Shown here: positions 1-10,248 of the stretch, piece after piece
How the letters are laid out: each line of letters begins with the position of its first letter
Position numbering within the stretch: position 1 is the first letter of the stretch
NCBI GenBank assembly: GCA_031271045.1
Contig: JAISWO010000004.1
Span: 62,001 to 126,000 of the forward strand
Reading direction: 5' to 3'
DNA from: Tannerellaceae bacterium
GTDB taxonomy: Bacteria; Bacteroidota; Bacteroidia; Bacteroidales; Tannerellaceae
DNA: 64,000 nucleotides
Made by a program: the position numbers and the translations under genes
The notes under the pieces: model-generated
The model's input: only the letters and a program-made list of their open reading frames with translations
Database searches by the model: none
Told to the model about the DNA's origin: nothing

Positions 1-37
1 ATGCTACGATCTGATAAGTTGTAATGCTACGATCTGC

Positions 38-505
38 TTCAAGCCATTGGCTTCTGCTTCCGGCAGCCATTGGCTTCTGCTTTCGGCAGGCTTTGGGTTC
101 TGCTTCCGGCAGGCTTTGGGTTCTGCTTCCGGTAGGCTTTGGGTTCTGCTTCCGGTAGGCTTTGGGTTCTGCTTCCGGCAGCCTTTGGGTTCTGCTTCCG
201 GCAGGCTTTGGTTTCTCTTTCCGGCAGGCTTCGACTTCTCCTTCCGGTAGGCTTTGGGTTCTTCTTCCGGCAGCCTTCGGCTTCTCCTTCCAACCCCCTT
301 TGACCTCTCCTTCCGCCCCCCTTCGACTTCTCTTTCCGGTAGGCTTTGGGGTCTGCTTCCGGTAGGCTTTGGCTTCTCCTTCCGCCCCCCTTTGACTTGT
401 CCTTCCGGTAGGCTTTGGCTTCCCCTTCCGGCAGCCTTCGGCTTCTGCTTCCGGTAAGCTTCGGCTTGTCCTTCCGGCAACCTTCGGGTTCTCCTTCCAA
501 CCCCC
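38..505. repeat. Degenerate tandem repeat, period 23 bp (consensus ~GGCTTTGGGTTCTGCTTCCGGYA), about 20 copies
   Basis: Direct reading; the period is not a multiple of 3, which produces three staggered overlapping 67-aa ORFs with the same repeat peptide. Confidence 0.9.
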
Positions 506-667
506 TTTCCACAAAAGAAGGAATGTGACCGGAGGGGCAGAAACCAAAGGGGGCCAAAGGGAGAGACCAAAGGGGGCCAAGAGAAGAGACCGGAGAAGGC
601 CGGGAGAAGGCGAGGCTTGCTGTCCTTTATTCACTATATTTGCAGGCACATTTTAAACGAACGGTAA

Positions 668-1759
668 ATGAACTATTGCGACAAGATTAGATACAGGATA
701 TATACAACCGATGAAAAGGCCTTTCCGGCCATGGTAGACGATCTGCTCGATCAACTTCCCCCCAGTGAACCCATCCTGCGACTTGCCTTCTTCGGCGCTC
801 CGCCTTCCAACGAGGAATACCTCCTCCGCCACAGCCTGCTAAAAGACAAGGTGGCGGCTCGCTACGGCAACAGCCCGGCCCTGAGCTACGTCTCGCAACC
901 TCCCCTCAATGCCCCCCTGATCCTGGAAGTGCACAGCATTACGCCCGATGAAATCGATCATATCGCCTACAAACGCTCCGGTCCGCACCCCTATGTGCTG
1001 CTGGAAAACAACGACGGACGCTTCCTCTTTGCCGGCGGATTCCAAAGCGACATCACCCGCCGGACCATCCGGCAACAAGCCCGGGAGGTCTTCTCCCAAA
1101 TAGGCCGCCTCCTGGAAGAAGAACGGTTCCCCGTACGCAGCATCATCCGGCAATGGAACTACATCGAACAGATCACCCGCATACAGGACGGCAACCAAAA
1201 CTACCAGAGCTTCAATAACGCCCGGGAAGCCTTCTACGGCCCGGAACCCTGGCCCGGAGGCTATCCGGCGGCAACAGGCATCGGTACGAACCTCGGAGGT
1301 GTGCTCGTCGACTTCGACGCCGCCCTCTTCACCTCGCCCGCCGCCTTCGCCACATCCATCAACAACCCACTCCAAACCGCTGCCCACGCTTATTCCGAAA
1401 GCGTACTGAAAACCGCCCACGCCCACCGCGCCACGCCCAAGTTCGAACGGGCCAAAAGCCTTACCTTCGGTTCCCGGCGCTTAGTCTACATCTCCGGCAC
1501 AGCCGCCATCCGGGGCGAAGAAAGCCCCCGGGACGCCTCCCTGGAGCAACAGCTGCACCTGACGATGGAGAACATCGCCCAACTGACCGGTGCCGCCCGC
1601 CCCGTACTCCTGCGCGTCTACTTGAAAGAAAAAGCCCACTATGCCCCGGCCCAACGGCTGATGGACGCCTGCGCCCTCGCCGTCCCCGTCTCCTATATGT
1701 ACGCTGACGTCTGCCGCGACGAGCTGCTGATTGAAATAGAAGGCGTTGCCATCGAATAA
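668..1759 (+). CDS. RidA/YjgF-like fold protein, possibly related to FkbO/Hyg5-type chorismatase-like proteins
   Basis: Full ORF; C-terminal RidA-like segment (QLTGAARPVLLRVYLKE...); TATATTTG promoter-like box just upstream. Confidence 0.6.
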   Translation: MNYCDKIRYRIYTTDEKAFPAMVDDLLDQLPPSEPILRLAFFGAPPSNEEYLLRHSLLKDKVAARYGNSPALSYVSQPPLNAPLILEVHSITPDEIDHIAYKRSGPHPYVLLENNDGRFLFAGGFQSDITRRTIRQQAREVFSQIGRLLEEERFPVRSIIRQWNYIEQITRIQDGNQNYQSFNNAREAFYGPEPWPGGYPAATGIGTNLGGVLVDFDAALFTSPAAFATSINNPLQTAAHAYSESVLKTAHAHRATPKFERAKSLTFGSRRLVYISGTAAIRGEESPRDASLEQQLHLTMENIAQLTGAARPVLLRVYLKEKAHYAPAQRLMDACALAVPVSYMYADVCRDELLIEIEGVAIE

Positions 1760-1787
1760 ACAATCCACCTTTAATCACCCGATAATC

Positions 1788-4076
1788 ATGAAAACAATCG
1801 AACAAACGATCTCCTCCTACCGCTTGACGATCCTTCTGTTGGCCCTCTATGCCGCTGCCCTGGCCGCCGCCACCTTCGTCGAGAAGTACACAAGCACCGA
1901 GATGGCCAAAGTGCTCATCTACTACTCCCCCCTCCTCTTCCTCCTGCAATTCGCCCTGGTCGTCAACTTCATCGCCATAACGCTCAGACGCCAACTGCAC
2001 AAACAGCGGAAATGGGGCTATATGTTCGTCCATCTCTCCCTCATCATCATCCTGCTGGGCGCCATGGTCACGCATCTCTTCGGACGCGAAGGCACCCTCC
2101 ATCTGCGCGAAGGCGACAAAAGCAATCACATCACCATCCAAACCTCCCAGGGAACAAGCTACCATACCCTCCCCTTCAGCGTCGAACTGGTCCGCTTCAC
2201 CCTCGCCCGCTACCCCGGCTCATCCAGCCCCTCCTCCTATGAAAGCGAAGTACGGATCCACCTCGACGGACAAACCTACAAAAGCCGCATATTCATGAAC
2301 AACGTCCTCGACCTGAAAGGATACCGCTTCTTCCAAGCCTCCTACGACCGCGACGAGAAAGGCACGATCCTCTCCGTCAACCAGGACGTAGCCGGACGCA
2401 ACATCACCTATGCCGGCTACCTGCTGCTCGCCGTCGGCTTTGTCCTCTGCTTCACAGGCCGGAACTCCCGCTTCAGTACGCTGAACCGCCAACTGAAGCA
2501 ATCCCGCTCAACCGCCCTCTTTGCTCTCCTGCTGCTCATCCTCCCCCCGCCTGCCCAAGCCGCCGCCCCCCACAACAACATATCGCCTGCCCATGCCGCC
2601 CGCTTCGGCGCCCTGCCCATCCAGGCCTACAACGGACGAATCATGCCCATCAACACCTTCTCGTCCGAAATACTGCGCAAAATACACAAGGCCGACCGTA
2701 TCGGAACACTCAATTCCGACCAATTCCTCCTCAGCCTCCTGGCCATGCCCGAAACCTGGATACACATCCCCCTGATCGCCTTGCCGAACAAAGACCTGGC
2801 AGATTACTTCGACCTCACCGAAGGCACCTTCCCCTACGTCGAAGCCTTCGACGCCAACGGCAACTACAAACTGCAAGACCACCTGGAAGAGACCTACAAC
2901 AAACCGCCTGCTCAACGCACCCGCTTCGACAAAGACCTGATCAAGTTAGACGAACAGATCAACGTCCTCTACCAGTTGCTGCATCACCAACGCCTCAATC
3001 TCTTCCCCCTCAAAGACGATCCCTCCCATACCTGGTACGCGCCGGGCGACGACCTCTCCTCCTTCCCCCCTGCCGACTCAACGTTCATATCCGAAGTCTT
3101 CCTCACCTACATAGCCGATCTGCAAACCGGCATCCGCGAAGGCAACTGGCAAAAGGCCGACGAGACATTGGATATGATTGCAACCTTCCAAACCAAAAGC
3201 CGCACCTTCGACGTCGACGCCCGTAAGCTCAAAGCCGAACTGACCTACAACCGGATAAACCTGTTCCGCCTCTGCAAGATAACCTACCTCTCGCTGGGCG
3301 GCCTGATGCTGTCGCTGGCCTTCGCCTCCCTCTTCCAAAAGCGTAAATGGACGAAACGCCTGATTGCCGCCGGAGCCGCCGGCGTAGGCATTGCCTTCAT
3401 CCTTCACATGGCGGGAATGGGCATGAGGTGGTTCATCGGCGGCTATGCCCCTTGGAGCAACTCGTATGAGACGATGGTCTATGTCTCGTGGGCCGCCGTA
3501 TTCGCCGGATTGATGTTCATCCGCCGCAGCGCTATTACCTTCGCGCTGGCTACGCTGTTTGGCGGAGTGATCCTGTTCGTATCGGGACTTAACTGGATGG
3601 ATCCTCAGATCAACCTGCTGGTTCCGGTTCTTAAATCCCCCTGGCTGATGTTTCATGTAGCCATCATCGTAGCCGCCTACGGCTTCTTCGGCATCAGTTG
3701 CCTGATAGCAATAACCAACCTGATCCTGCAATCCATAAAGGGCAAGAACCGCCCCCTGCTGACAGACCGCATCAAGGAACTGACCATCATAAACGAAATG
3801 TCCCTCTGGATAGGACTGGCGCTGATGACGGCAGGCACCTTCCTCGGCGCTATCTGGGCCAACGAATCATGGGGACGTTACTGGGGATGGGATCCGAAAG
3901 AGACCTGGGCACTGATAACCATCGTTGTTTATGCCATCGTACTCCATCTGCGCTTAGTAAAGAAATGGGATAATGTATGGCTCTTCAACGCCGCATCGGC
4001 GCTTGCATTCCTCTCCGTACTGATGACTTATTTCGGGGTAAACTACTTTCTCAGCGGTATGCACGCTTATGGTTGA
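1788..4076 (+). CDS. ccsA: Cytochrome c biogenesis protein, ResB/CcsB-CcsA fusion
   Basis: Multi-TM ORF; C-terminal CcsA signature WGRYWGWDPKETWALITIVVYAIVLHLR; start reassigned to MKTIEQ. Confidence 0.9.
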   Translation: MKTIEQTISSYRLTILLLALYAAALAAATFVEKYTSTEMAKVLIYYSPLLFLLQFALVVNFIAITLRRQLHKQRKWGYMFVHLSLIIILLGAMVTHLFGREGTLHLREGDKSNHITIQTSQGTSYHTLPFSVELVRFTLARYPGSSSPSSYESEVRIHLDGQTYKSRIFMNNVLDLKGYRFFQASYDRDEKGTILSVNQDVAGRNITYAGYLLLAVGFVLCFTGRNSRFSTLNRQLKQSRSTALFALLLLILPPPAQAAAPHNNISPAHAARFGALPIQAYNGRIMPINTFSSEILRKIHKADRIGTLNSDQFLLSLLAMPETWIHIPLIALPNKDLADYFDLTEGTFPYVEAFDANGNYKLQDHLEETYNKPPAQRTRFDKDLIKLDEQINVLYQLLHHQRLNLFPLKDDPSHTWYAPGDDLSSFPPADSTFISEVFLTYIADLQTGIREGNWQKADETLDMIATFQTKSRTFDVDARKLKAELTYNRINLFRLCKITYLSLGGLMLSLAFASLFQKRKWTKRLIAAGAAGVGIAFILHMAGMGMRWFIGGYAPWSNSYETMVYVSWAAVFAGLMFIRRSAITFALATLFGGVILFVSGLNWMDPQINLLVPVLKSPWLMFHVAIIVAAYGFFGISCLIAITNLILQSIKGKNRPLLTDRIKELTIINEMSLWIGLALMTAGTFLGAIWANESWGRYWGWDPKETWALITIVVYAIVLHLRLVKKWDNVWLFNAASALAFLSVLMTYFGVNYFLSGMHAYG

Positions 4077-4169
4077 GCCCCGGACCGCATAACGGTATAA
4101 CGCAAGAAAGGGCGCTTTCACAAGCACCCTTTCCCATTCAAATATGATTTTTCTACTTCTATTTTCTCG

Positions 4170-4244
4170 GGTGAAAGATGGGGTTCGAACCCACGACCCT
4201 TGGAACCACAATCCAATGCTCTAACCAACTGAGCTACAATCACC
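4170..4244 (-). tRNA. tRNA-His (anticodon GTG)
   Basis: Cloverleaf on minus strand, anticodon loop TTGTGGT, T-loop TTCGAAC, extra 5' G(-1) opposite C73. Confidence 0.9.
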
Positions 4245-4327
4245 ATATAAGACCTTGTCTTTTTAAGACGCTGCAAAGATAGATATTTCCTTGTATCCTC
4301 CAAACTTTTGCATGCAAAAAAAGAAGT

Positions 4328-5209
4328 CTATTCGTATATACTCTTCTTTCCGGCATGTAAAGTGTTGCGCATCAGGGAAAGGATCGTCATAGGCCCCACT
4401 CCGCCGGGAACGGGGGTGATGTAGGAGCATTTAGGGGATACTTCGTCAAACTTCACATCTCCCGCCAACTTGTAACCGCTTCGGGTGACGCTGCTGGGCA
4501 TACGGGTTGTACCTACATCTATAACTACGGCTCCTTCTTTCACCATATCCGCCTTCAGAAATTCAGGAACGCCCAAGGCTACCACAATGATATCAGCGCT
4601 AAGACACATCTCTTTCAGGTTTTCCGAACGGCTATGGCATACCGTCACCGTACAATTGCCCGGATAGTTTTTTTGCATCATCAGCATAGCCATCGGTTTG
4701 CCGACAATGTTACTGCGTCCCAACACGACGCAATGCTTCCCTTTCGTCTCTATTTCATACCGCCTTAATAATTCAAGAATACCGGCCGGAGTAGCCGAAA
4801 CATAACAAGGCAGCCCGATAGACATGCGTCCTACATTGATAGGGTGAAAGCCATCCACATCCTTACGATAGTCGATGGCTTCAATGATTTTCTGCTCCGA
4901 AATATGATCGGGAAGCGGAAGTTGCACGATGAAACCATCAATATCTGCATCCCGGTTCAAACGATCGACGCAAGCCAGCAATTCTTCCTCCGTCACATCT
5001 TCTTCGTAGCGAATCAGCGAAGATTGGAATCCTACCTCTTCGCAGGTTCTTACTTTATTTGCCACATACGTCTCGCTACCTCCATCATGGCCTACCAAGA
5101 CGGCTGCCAGATGTGGGATTTTCCCTCCGGACTGTCTTATACGCAATACTTCTTCTGCGATTTCTTTTCTCATTTGGGCTGCAACCGCCTTCCCGTCTAT
5201 TAATTGCAT
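4328..5209 (-). CDS. folD: Bifunctional methylenetetrahydrofolate dehydrogenase/cyclohydrolase FolD
   Basis: Motifs [43 protein letters not shown]. Confidence 0.97.
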   Translation of the reverse strand: MQLIDGKAVAAQMRKEIAEEVLRIRQSGGKIPHLAAVLVGHDGGSETYVANKVRTCEEVGFQSSLIRYEEDVTEEELLACVDRLNRDADIDGFIVQLPLPDHISEQKIIEAIDYRKDVDGFHPINVGRMSIGLPCYVSATPAGILELLRRYEIETKGKHCVVLGRSNIVGKPMAMLMMQKNYPGNCTVTVCHSRSENLKEMCLSADIIVVALGVPEFLKADMVKEGAVVIDVGTTRMPSSVTRSGYKLAGDVKFDEVSPKCSYITPVPGGVGPMTILSLMRNTLHAGKKSIYE

Positions 5210-5214
5210 GATGT

Positions 5215-6540
5215 TTATCTTTTAAATAAAGGCATTTTTATACTCCCCGGTTTAGCCGTTGTTACTGTACGCATTAGTTTGCGCATTTCGTCAAACTGTT
5301 TGATCAGTTTATTTACATCTTGGATGTCGGTCCCACTGCCGGCAGCAATACGCTGGCGACGTGAAATGTTCAGGATAGCCGGATTGCTTCGTTCTCCCGG
5401 TGTCATGGAATAAATGATGGCTTCAATGCCCTTAAAAGCGTTTTCATCGATATCAACATTCTTCATCATCTTGCCGATGCCAGGTATCATGGTGACCAGA
5501 TCTTTCACATTACCCATCTTCTTTATATGATGAAGCTGAGCGATGAAATCATTGAAATCAAATTGATTCTTGGCCATTTTCTTTTGCAGGCGTCTGGCTT
5601 CCTCTTCACTGAATTGTTCCTGGGCGCGTTCAACAAACGAAACGATATCTCCCATACCCAGAATACGGTCGGCCATACGTTCCGGATGAAATACATCCAA
5701 AGCATCCATCTTCTCTCCGGTTCCTACATATTTAATCGGCTTATTCACAACCGTACGTATGGAAAGCGCCGCACCTCCGCGAGTATCACCGTCGAGCTTG
5801 GTAAGCACGACTCCATCAAAATTCAGGCGGTCGTTAAATTCTTTGGCGGTATTAACGGCATCCTGCCCTGTCATGGCGTCCACGACAAAGAGAATTTCGC
5901 TGGGTTGTATCGCATTTTTGATCGCAGCTATTTCCTGCATCATCTGTTCGTCTATGGCTAAGCGACCGGCCGTGTCGACAATCACTAAATCATGTCTTTT
6001 CAGACGGGCTTCCTTGACAGCTTGTTGTGCAATAAGTACCGGCTGTTTGTTCTCCGGTTCAGAATATACAGGCACTCCTATCTGGCTACCCAAGATGTGC
6101 AATTGTTCAATAGCAGCCGGACGGTAAACGTCGCAGGCAACCAAAAGCGGATTTTTCCCCTTCCTGGTTTTTAACAAATGAGCTAATTTACCTGAGAATG
6201 TAGTCTTGCCTGAACCCTGCAGTCCCGACATCAGTATAATAGCGGGAGAGCCTTTCAAGTTCACGTCTGTAGCTGTTCCACCCATCAATTGCACCAATTC
6301 ATCGTGTACTATCTTCACCATCAATTGTCCGGGCTTCACAGCTTTGAGCACATTCTGCCCCAACGCTTTTTCTTTTACCGTGTCGGTAAACTGCTTCGCC
6401 ACTTTGTAATTAACGTCAGCGTCCAACAATGCTTTCCGTACGTCTTTCAAGGTCTCCGCTACATTGATCTCTGTAATCCGACCTTCTCCTTTCAGTAATT
6501 TGAACGATTTGTCTAATCTTTCGCTTAAATTCTCAAACAT
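5215..6540 (-). CDS. ffh: Signal recognition particle protein Ffh
   Basis: [39 protein letters not shown]-domain. Confidence 0.97.
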   Translation of the reverse strand: MFENLSERLDKSFKLLKGEGRITEINVAETLKDVRKALLDADVNYKVAKQFTDTVKEKALGQNVLKAVKPGQLMVKIVHDELVQLMGGTATDVNLKGSPAIILMSGLQGSGKTTFSGKLAHLLKTRKGKNPLLVACDVYRPAAIEQLHILGSQIGVPVYSEPENKQPVLIAQQAVKEARLKRHDLVIVDTAGRLAIDEQMMQEIAAIKNAIQPSEILFVVDAMTGQDAVNTAKEFNDRLNFDGVVLTKLDGDTRGGAALSIRTVVNKPIKYVGTGEKMDALDVFHPERMADRILGMGDIVSFVERAQEQFSEEEARRLQKKMAKNQFDFNDFIAQLHHIKKMGNVKDLVTMIPGIGKMMKNVDIDENAFKGIEAIIYSMTPGERSNPAILNISRRQRIAAGSGTDIQDVNKLIKQFDEMRKLMRTVTTAKPGSIKMPLFKR

Positions 6541-6874
6541 ATTATATAATGCATTTTTTAACTACGAATTGATTCACAAAGGTAAGCAAAAAAACAAAAC
6601 CTCCATCTTCCTCCGGATAAGCGACATCAAAGATTGTTGTCACACAATAAATGAAACCCATTTTCCCGAATTTCGATTTCACCTCATGTACATAACAAAG
6701 GAAATCCGAAATATCCGAATCTGTTTTGAGTTTTTATGCAAAAAGACAGCCCATTCGTCTTCTCAAATGGGGAAATAGGACGCTTGAATGTTAAATATAT
6801 TGAAATAGGGCGTTATAATCGCGTTTTTGAAGAAAAAAAACCGAGAAAATACGATTTATTCGAAATGAAGAATA

Positions 6875-7117
6875 TATATTTGCACAAGTTTATCTGAGGT
6901 TTGGTTTTAATCAGGAATGAAGTCGAAGATAATTTTGAAAGATGCCGTTTTGCATCATTTGTGTTCTATTAATCTGATAGGTTTTAGTAGGTTTTATTAG
7001 TCTTTAAGGCTTAGGTTTTGTTGAGGTTATTATAAAAAGTTTTAGAACGCCGATTATATATGAGCAATAACTATATTATTTTCTTCTCCCGAAGATCATA
7101 ATATAGTTATTTTTTTT
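6875..7117 (+). ncRNA. Candidate standalone small RNA or short-ORF transcript (promoter-like box to terminator)
   Basis: TATATTTG at 6875-6882 and a strong terminator at 7066-7117 in a ~600-bp intergenic region; no + strand gene follows until 11476; contains a 27-codon ORF at 6917-7000. Confidence 0.45.
7066..7117 (+). terminator. Rho-independent terminator
   Basis: Perfect 14-bp inverted repeat AATAACTATATTAT/ATAATATAGTTATT followed by a T tract. Confidence 0.8.
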
Positions 7118-7144
7118 ACGCAAAGTAAGCTCTTGTATGCTCAA

Positions 7145-7177
7145 GTAACATACGTTGGTTTACACAACGTATGTTAC
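7145..7177 (-). terminator. Strong hairpin downstream of tyrA, putative operon terminator or processing site
   Basis: Perfect 13-bp inverted repeat GTAACATACGTTG/CAACGTATGTTAC with 7-nt loop; no clear U tract. Confidence 0.5.
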
Positions 7178-7188
7178 TGATACAGACA

Positions 7189-7962
7189 TTATTCTATATT
7201 CTCCCGCACATGCGAAAGATAGGTTTTCATTGCAGGTGAATCTTTTTTTTCAATGATTTCCTGTAGTTTCGAGAGTTCTTCCTGGATGCGTGCTATTTGT
7301 TTGGGGGTACGTGGGTTGAAGAGAATTTCCGTCAAAAGGTAATCATCTTCGGAAAGAAGACCACGGGCAATTTTCATGTGACGCTTGAAAGTCGTACCCG
7401 GAGCATCCTGATGCTCCATCGTAGCGGCAAAAACCAGCGTGGAAGCAAATGGAATTCCTAAGGAATATGCCACTACGCGATCATGCTCTTCAAAAGTGTA
7501 TTCAAAAATATTCAGTTTCAACTTGGCATATAAGTCTTTAAAAAAGACTTTCCCCAAGTGGTCGGATTCGGAAATGATGATTGTGTTTTCTTTTTCCAGA
7601 TTGCCCAGATTGGCAAAAGTAGGGCCAAACATCGGATGAGTGGATACATAAGGGAATCCACAAGTACTGTAAAATTCCTGAAGGTTGGTCTTCACGGAGG
7701 CTATATCAGAAATTATACACTTGGAAGGCAAATAAGGCATAATCGAAGAAAAGGCTTCCACTGTTTGATTCAAAGTGACGCAGTTGATCACCATATCGGG
7801 AGCAAATGCTGTAATCTCGTCCGGCTTTTGCATCCGAAGTGCATTATATATAAAACGCATACGATGCAGATTACTTTCCAACACGGCTACTTCATGTTCG
7901 AAGCTCAGCAAGTCGGTGAAGAAAGAGCCCATCTTACCGGAACCTAATATCAGTATTTTCAT
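7189..7962 (-). CDS. tyrA: Prephenate dehydrogenase
   Basis: N-terminal Rossmann motif ILGSGKMGSFF, STHPMFGPTFANL; in aromatic amino acid operon. Confidence 0.9.
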   Translation of the reverse strand: MKILILGSGKMGSFFTDLLSFEHEVAVLESNLHRMRFIYNALRMQKPDEITAFAPDMVINCVTLNQTVEAFSSIMPYLPSKCIISDIASVKTNLQEFYSTCGFPYVSTHPMFGPTFANLGNLEKENTIIISESDHLGKVFFKDLYAKLKLNIFEYTFEEHDRVVAYSLGIPFASTLVFAATMEHQDAPGTTFKRHMKIARGLLSEDDYLLTEILFNPRTPKQIARIQEELSKLQEIIEKKDSPAMKTYLSHVRENIE

Positions 7963-7975
7963 TCTTTCAACATCT

Positions 7976-9055
7976 TCATTTTTCGTTTCCCATTATGATC
8001 ATCTGTTGACGAACAGATTCTTCATGTATCTCTTTCAGTATCTCCCGGATAAAGTCAGGATTGAGTTCCATTGCTTCTCCCATGCTTGCGCGTTTTTCCA
8101 GTATCTCGCTGTAACGAGGTGATTGCAGTACCGGCATATTATGTTCTTTCTTGTATACACCTATTTCGCGGGAGATACGCATACGTTTCGAGAGAAGTTC
8201 TAATAGTTGTTCGTCGATCGTATCAATTTGACGACGCAACTCCGACAGATTTTCCGTTGACTGTACTTCTTCACGAATGACAAGCAGATTCAGTACGTAA
8301 TCGAGTACATCCGGCGTAATTTGTTGTTCTTTATCACTCCATGCGGCGTCTGGGTTACAGTGCGATTCGATAATGAGGCCGTCAAAGCTTAAATCCATCG
8401 CCTGCTGTGAAAGAGGAGCTATCAACTCTCGTTTTCCTCCGATATGGCTTGGATCGCAAAAGATGGGAAGCGCCGGCATCCGGCGGCGCAGTTCGATTGG
8501 GATATGCCAAAGCGGAAGATTGCGATATATCTTCTTGTCATACGAACTGAATCCCCGATGAATCACACCGATACGCCGTATACCTGCTCCGTAGATGCGT
8601 TCAATTGCACCGATCCAAAGTTCCAGATCCGGATTCACGGGGTTTTTTATCAGTACAGGAATGTCAATACCTTTCAACGCATCGGCTATCTCCTGTACGG
8701 CAAAGGGATTGACCGTCGTGCGGGCGCCTATCCACAGTACATCTATTCCGGCTTTCAGGGCTTCAAAGACATGGTCGCGCGTGGCCACTTCGGTAGCTAC
8801 ATACATGCCGGTTTCTTTTTTTACACGCTTGAGCCACTGGAGGCCGATCTCCCCTACCCCTTCAAAGCCTCCGGGTTTGGTACGGGGTTTCCATATACCG
8901 GCCCGAAAGATTTTGATTCCCTTATGGGCAATGCTGCGTGCCGTTTCCATAATCTGGTCTTCCGACTCGGCGCTGCAAGGGCCTGTGATGATAATCGGGC
9001 GTTGCGAGTCAACGCCTGGTAAGACGATCGGGTTTAATTCTATTTCCATATACAT
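7976..9055 (-). CDS. Bifunctional DAHP synthase / chorismate mutase
   Basis: ITGPCSAES, RAGIWKPRTKPGGFEG plus C-terminal chorismate mutase type II segment (LRRQIDTIDEQLLELLSKRMRISREIG). Confidence 0.95.
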   Translation of the reverse strand: MYMEIELNPIVLPGVDSQRPIIITGPCSAESEDQIMETARSIAHKGIKIFRAGIWKPRTKPGGFEGVGEIGLQWLKRVKKETGMYVATEVATRDHVFEALKAGIDVLWIGARTTVNPFAVQEIADALKGIDIPVLIKNPVNPDLELWIGAIERIYGAGIRRIGVIHRGFSSYDKKIYRNLPLWHIPIELRRRMPALPIFCDPSHIGGKRELIAPLSQQAMDLSFDGLIIESHCNPDAAWSDKEQQITPDVLDYVLNLLVIREEVQSTENLSELRRQIDTIDEQLLELLSKRMRISREIGVYKKEHNMPVLQSPRYSEILEKRASMGEAMELNPDFIREILKEIHEESVRQQMIIMGNEK

Positions 9056-10248
9056 ATATTATTAATGTGTGTTTGTATTCTGTTCAATGCTTCTTTCAAG
9101 GTTTCGTTTTTGCAGCATAACGAAATACGTATATACCGCTCCCCTTGACTGCCAAAAATAAAGCCGGGAGTGATAAAGACGTTTGCTTCATACAAGATGC
9201 GGTCTGTTAGAGATTCGGCGCTGACGGCTTCTTCCGGTATTTTCCCCCAAAGAAAGAGGCCAGTTTGGTTGTCATCATACCGGCAGTGGAGGGCATTCAT
9301 GATTTCGCCGGCGCTATTGCGGCGGCTCCGGTAGATGTCATTCATCTGCTCATACCATTCTTGGGGGGCTTCCATTGCAGCGACTGCGGCATACTGCATC
9401 GGCTTAAACTGTCCGGAGTCGATATTACTTTTCACCTTCAATATCCATTGAACGAATCGGGCATTCGATGTTAGCATTGCGATACGCCATCCGGGCATAT
9501 TGTGCGACTTGCTCAACGAGTTCATTTCGATACATACATCCTTTGCTCCGGGAACACGGAGGATACTCAGCGGAGTATCATTCAAGATAAAACTATATGG
9601 GTTATCGTTTACGATGACAATACCGTGCCTGCGACCAAAATCAACCAGTTTTTCAAAAAGTTCCATGCTGGCATTGGCGCCCGTAGGCATATGGGGATAA
9701 TTCACCCACATGAGTTTGACGCCGGAAAGGTCGGTTTGTTCTATGGCTTCAAAGTCTGGATACCAGCCGGTTTCGGTTTTTAGTTCATAAGGGATGATGC
9801 GGGCGCCTGCCAGATGGCTGACCGAACTGTAGGTCGGGTAGCCGGGATTAGGTATCAGGACGCCGTCGCATGGATTGAGGAACGCAAGGGAGATATGCAG
9901 GATTCCTTCCTTCGAGCCTATCAAGGGTTGTATCTCGGTGTCGGGATTGATATCGACCTTGTAGCATCTTTTATACCAGTCTGCAAATGCCTGGCGAAGT
10001 TCCGGAATACCGGTATAGGGTTGGTAACCATGTTCATCGGCCTGCCGGGCATGTTGGCACAAGGTGTTAATTGTTCGCGGCGACGGGGGGAGGTCAGGAC
10101 TTCCGATGCCTAAGTTGATTACCTGTTTGCCGGCCTTATTCATAGTGGCTATCTCCTTTAGTTTGCGGGAGAAGTAGTATTCGCTCACGTTGTGTACGCG
10201 TGCAGCGGGTTCGATGTTACACACTTTGTTGTCCTTCTGCATATTCAC
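9040..10248 (-). CDS. Class I/II pyridoxal phosphate aminotransferase, probably aromatic aminotransferase
   Basis: GIGSPDLPPS, NPGYPTYSS, SLSKSHNMPGWRIAM; operonic position. Confidence 0.9.
   Translation of the reverse strand: MNMQKDNKVCNIEPAARVHNVSEYYFSRKLKEIATMNKAGKQVINLGIGSPDLPPSPRTINTLCQHARQADEHGYQPYTGIPELRQAFADWYKRCYKVDINPDTEIQPLIGSKEGILHISLAFLNPCDGVLIPNPGYPTYSSVSHLAGARIIPYELKTETGWYPDFEAIEQTDLSGVKLMWVNYPHMPTGANASMELFEKLVDFGRRHGIVIVNDNPYSFILNDTPLSILRVPGAKDVCIEMNSLSKSHNMPGWRIAMLTSNARFVQWILKVKSNIDSGQFKPMQYAAVAAMEAPQEWYEQMNDIYRSRRNSAGEIMNALHCRYDDNQTGLFLWGKIPEEAVSAESLTDRILYEANVFITPGFIFGSQGERYIRISLCCKNETLKEALNRIQTHINNICIWK

Noticed and set aside
4-570. Long repeat ORFs on both strands in the 5' array (188, 172 and 67 aa)
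   Set aside because: Produced by a 23-bp non-coding period; three frames encode the same repeat peptide staggered, with no start context or domain.
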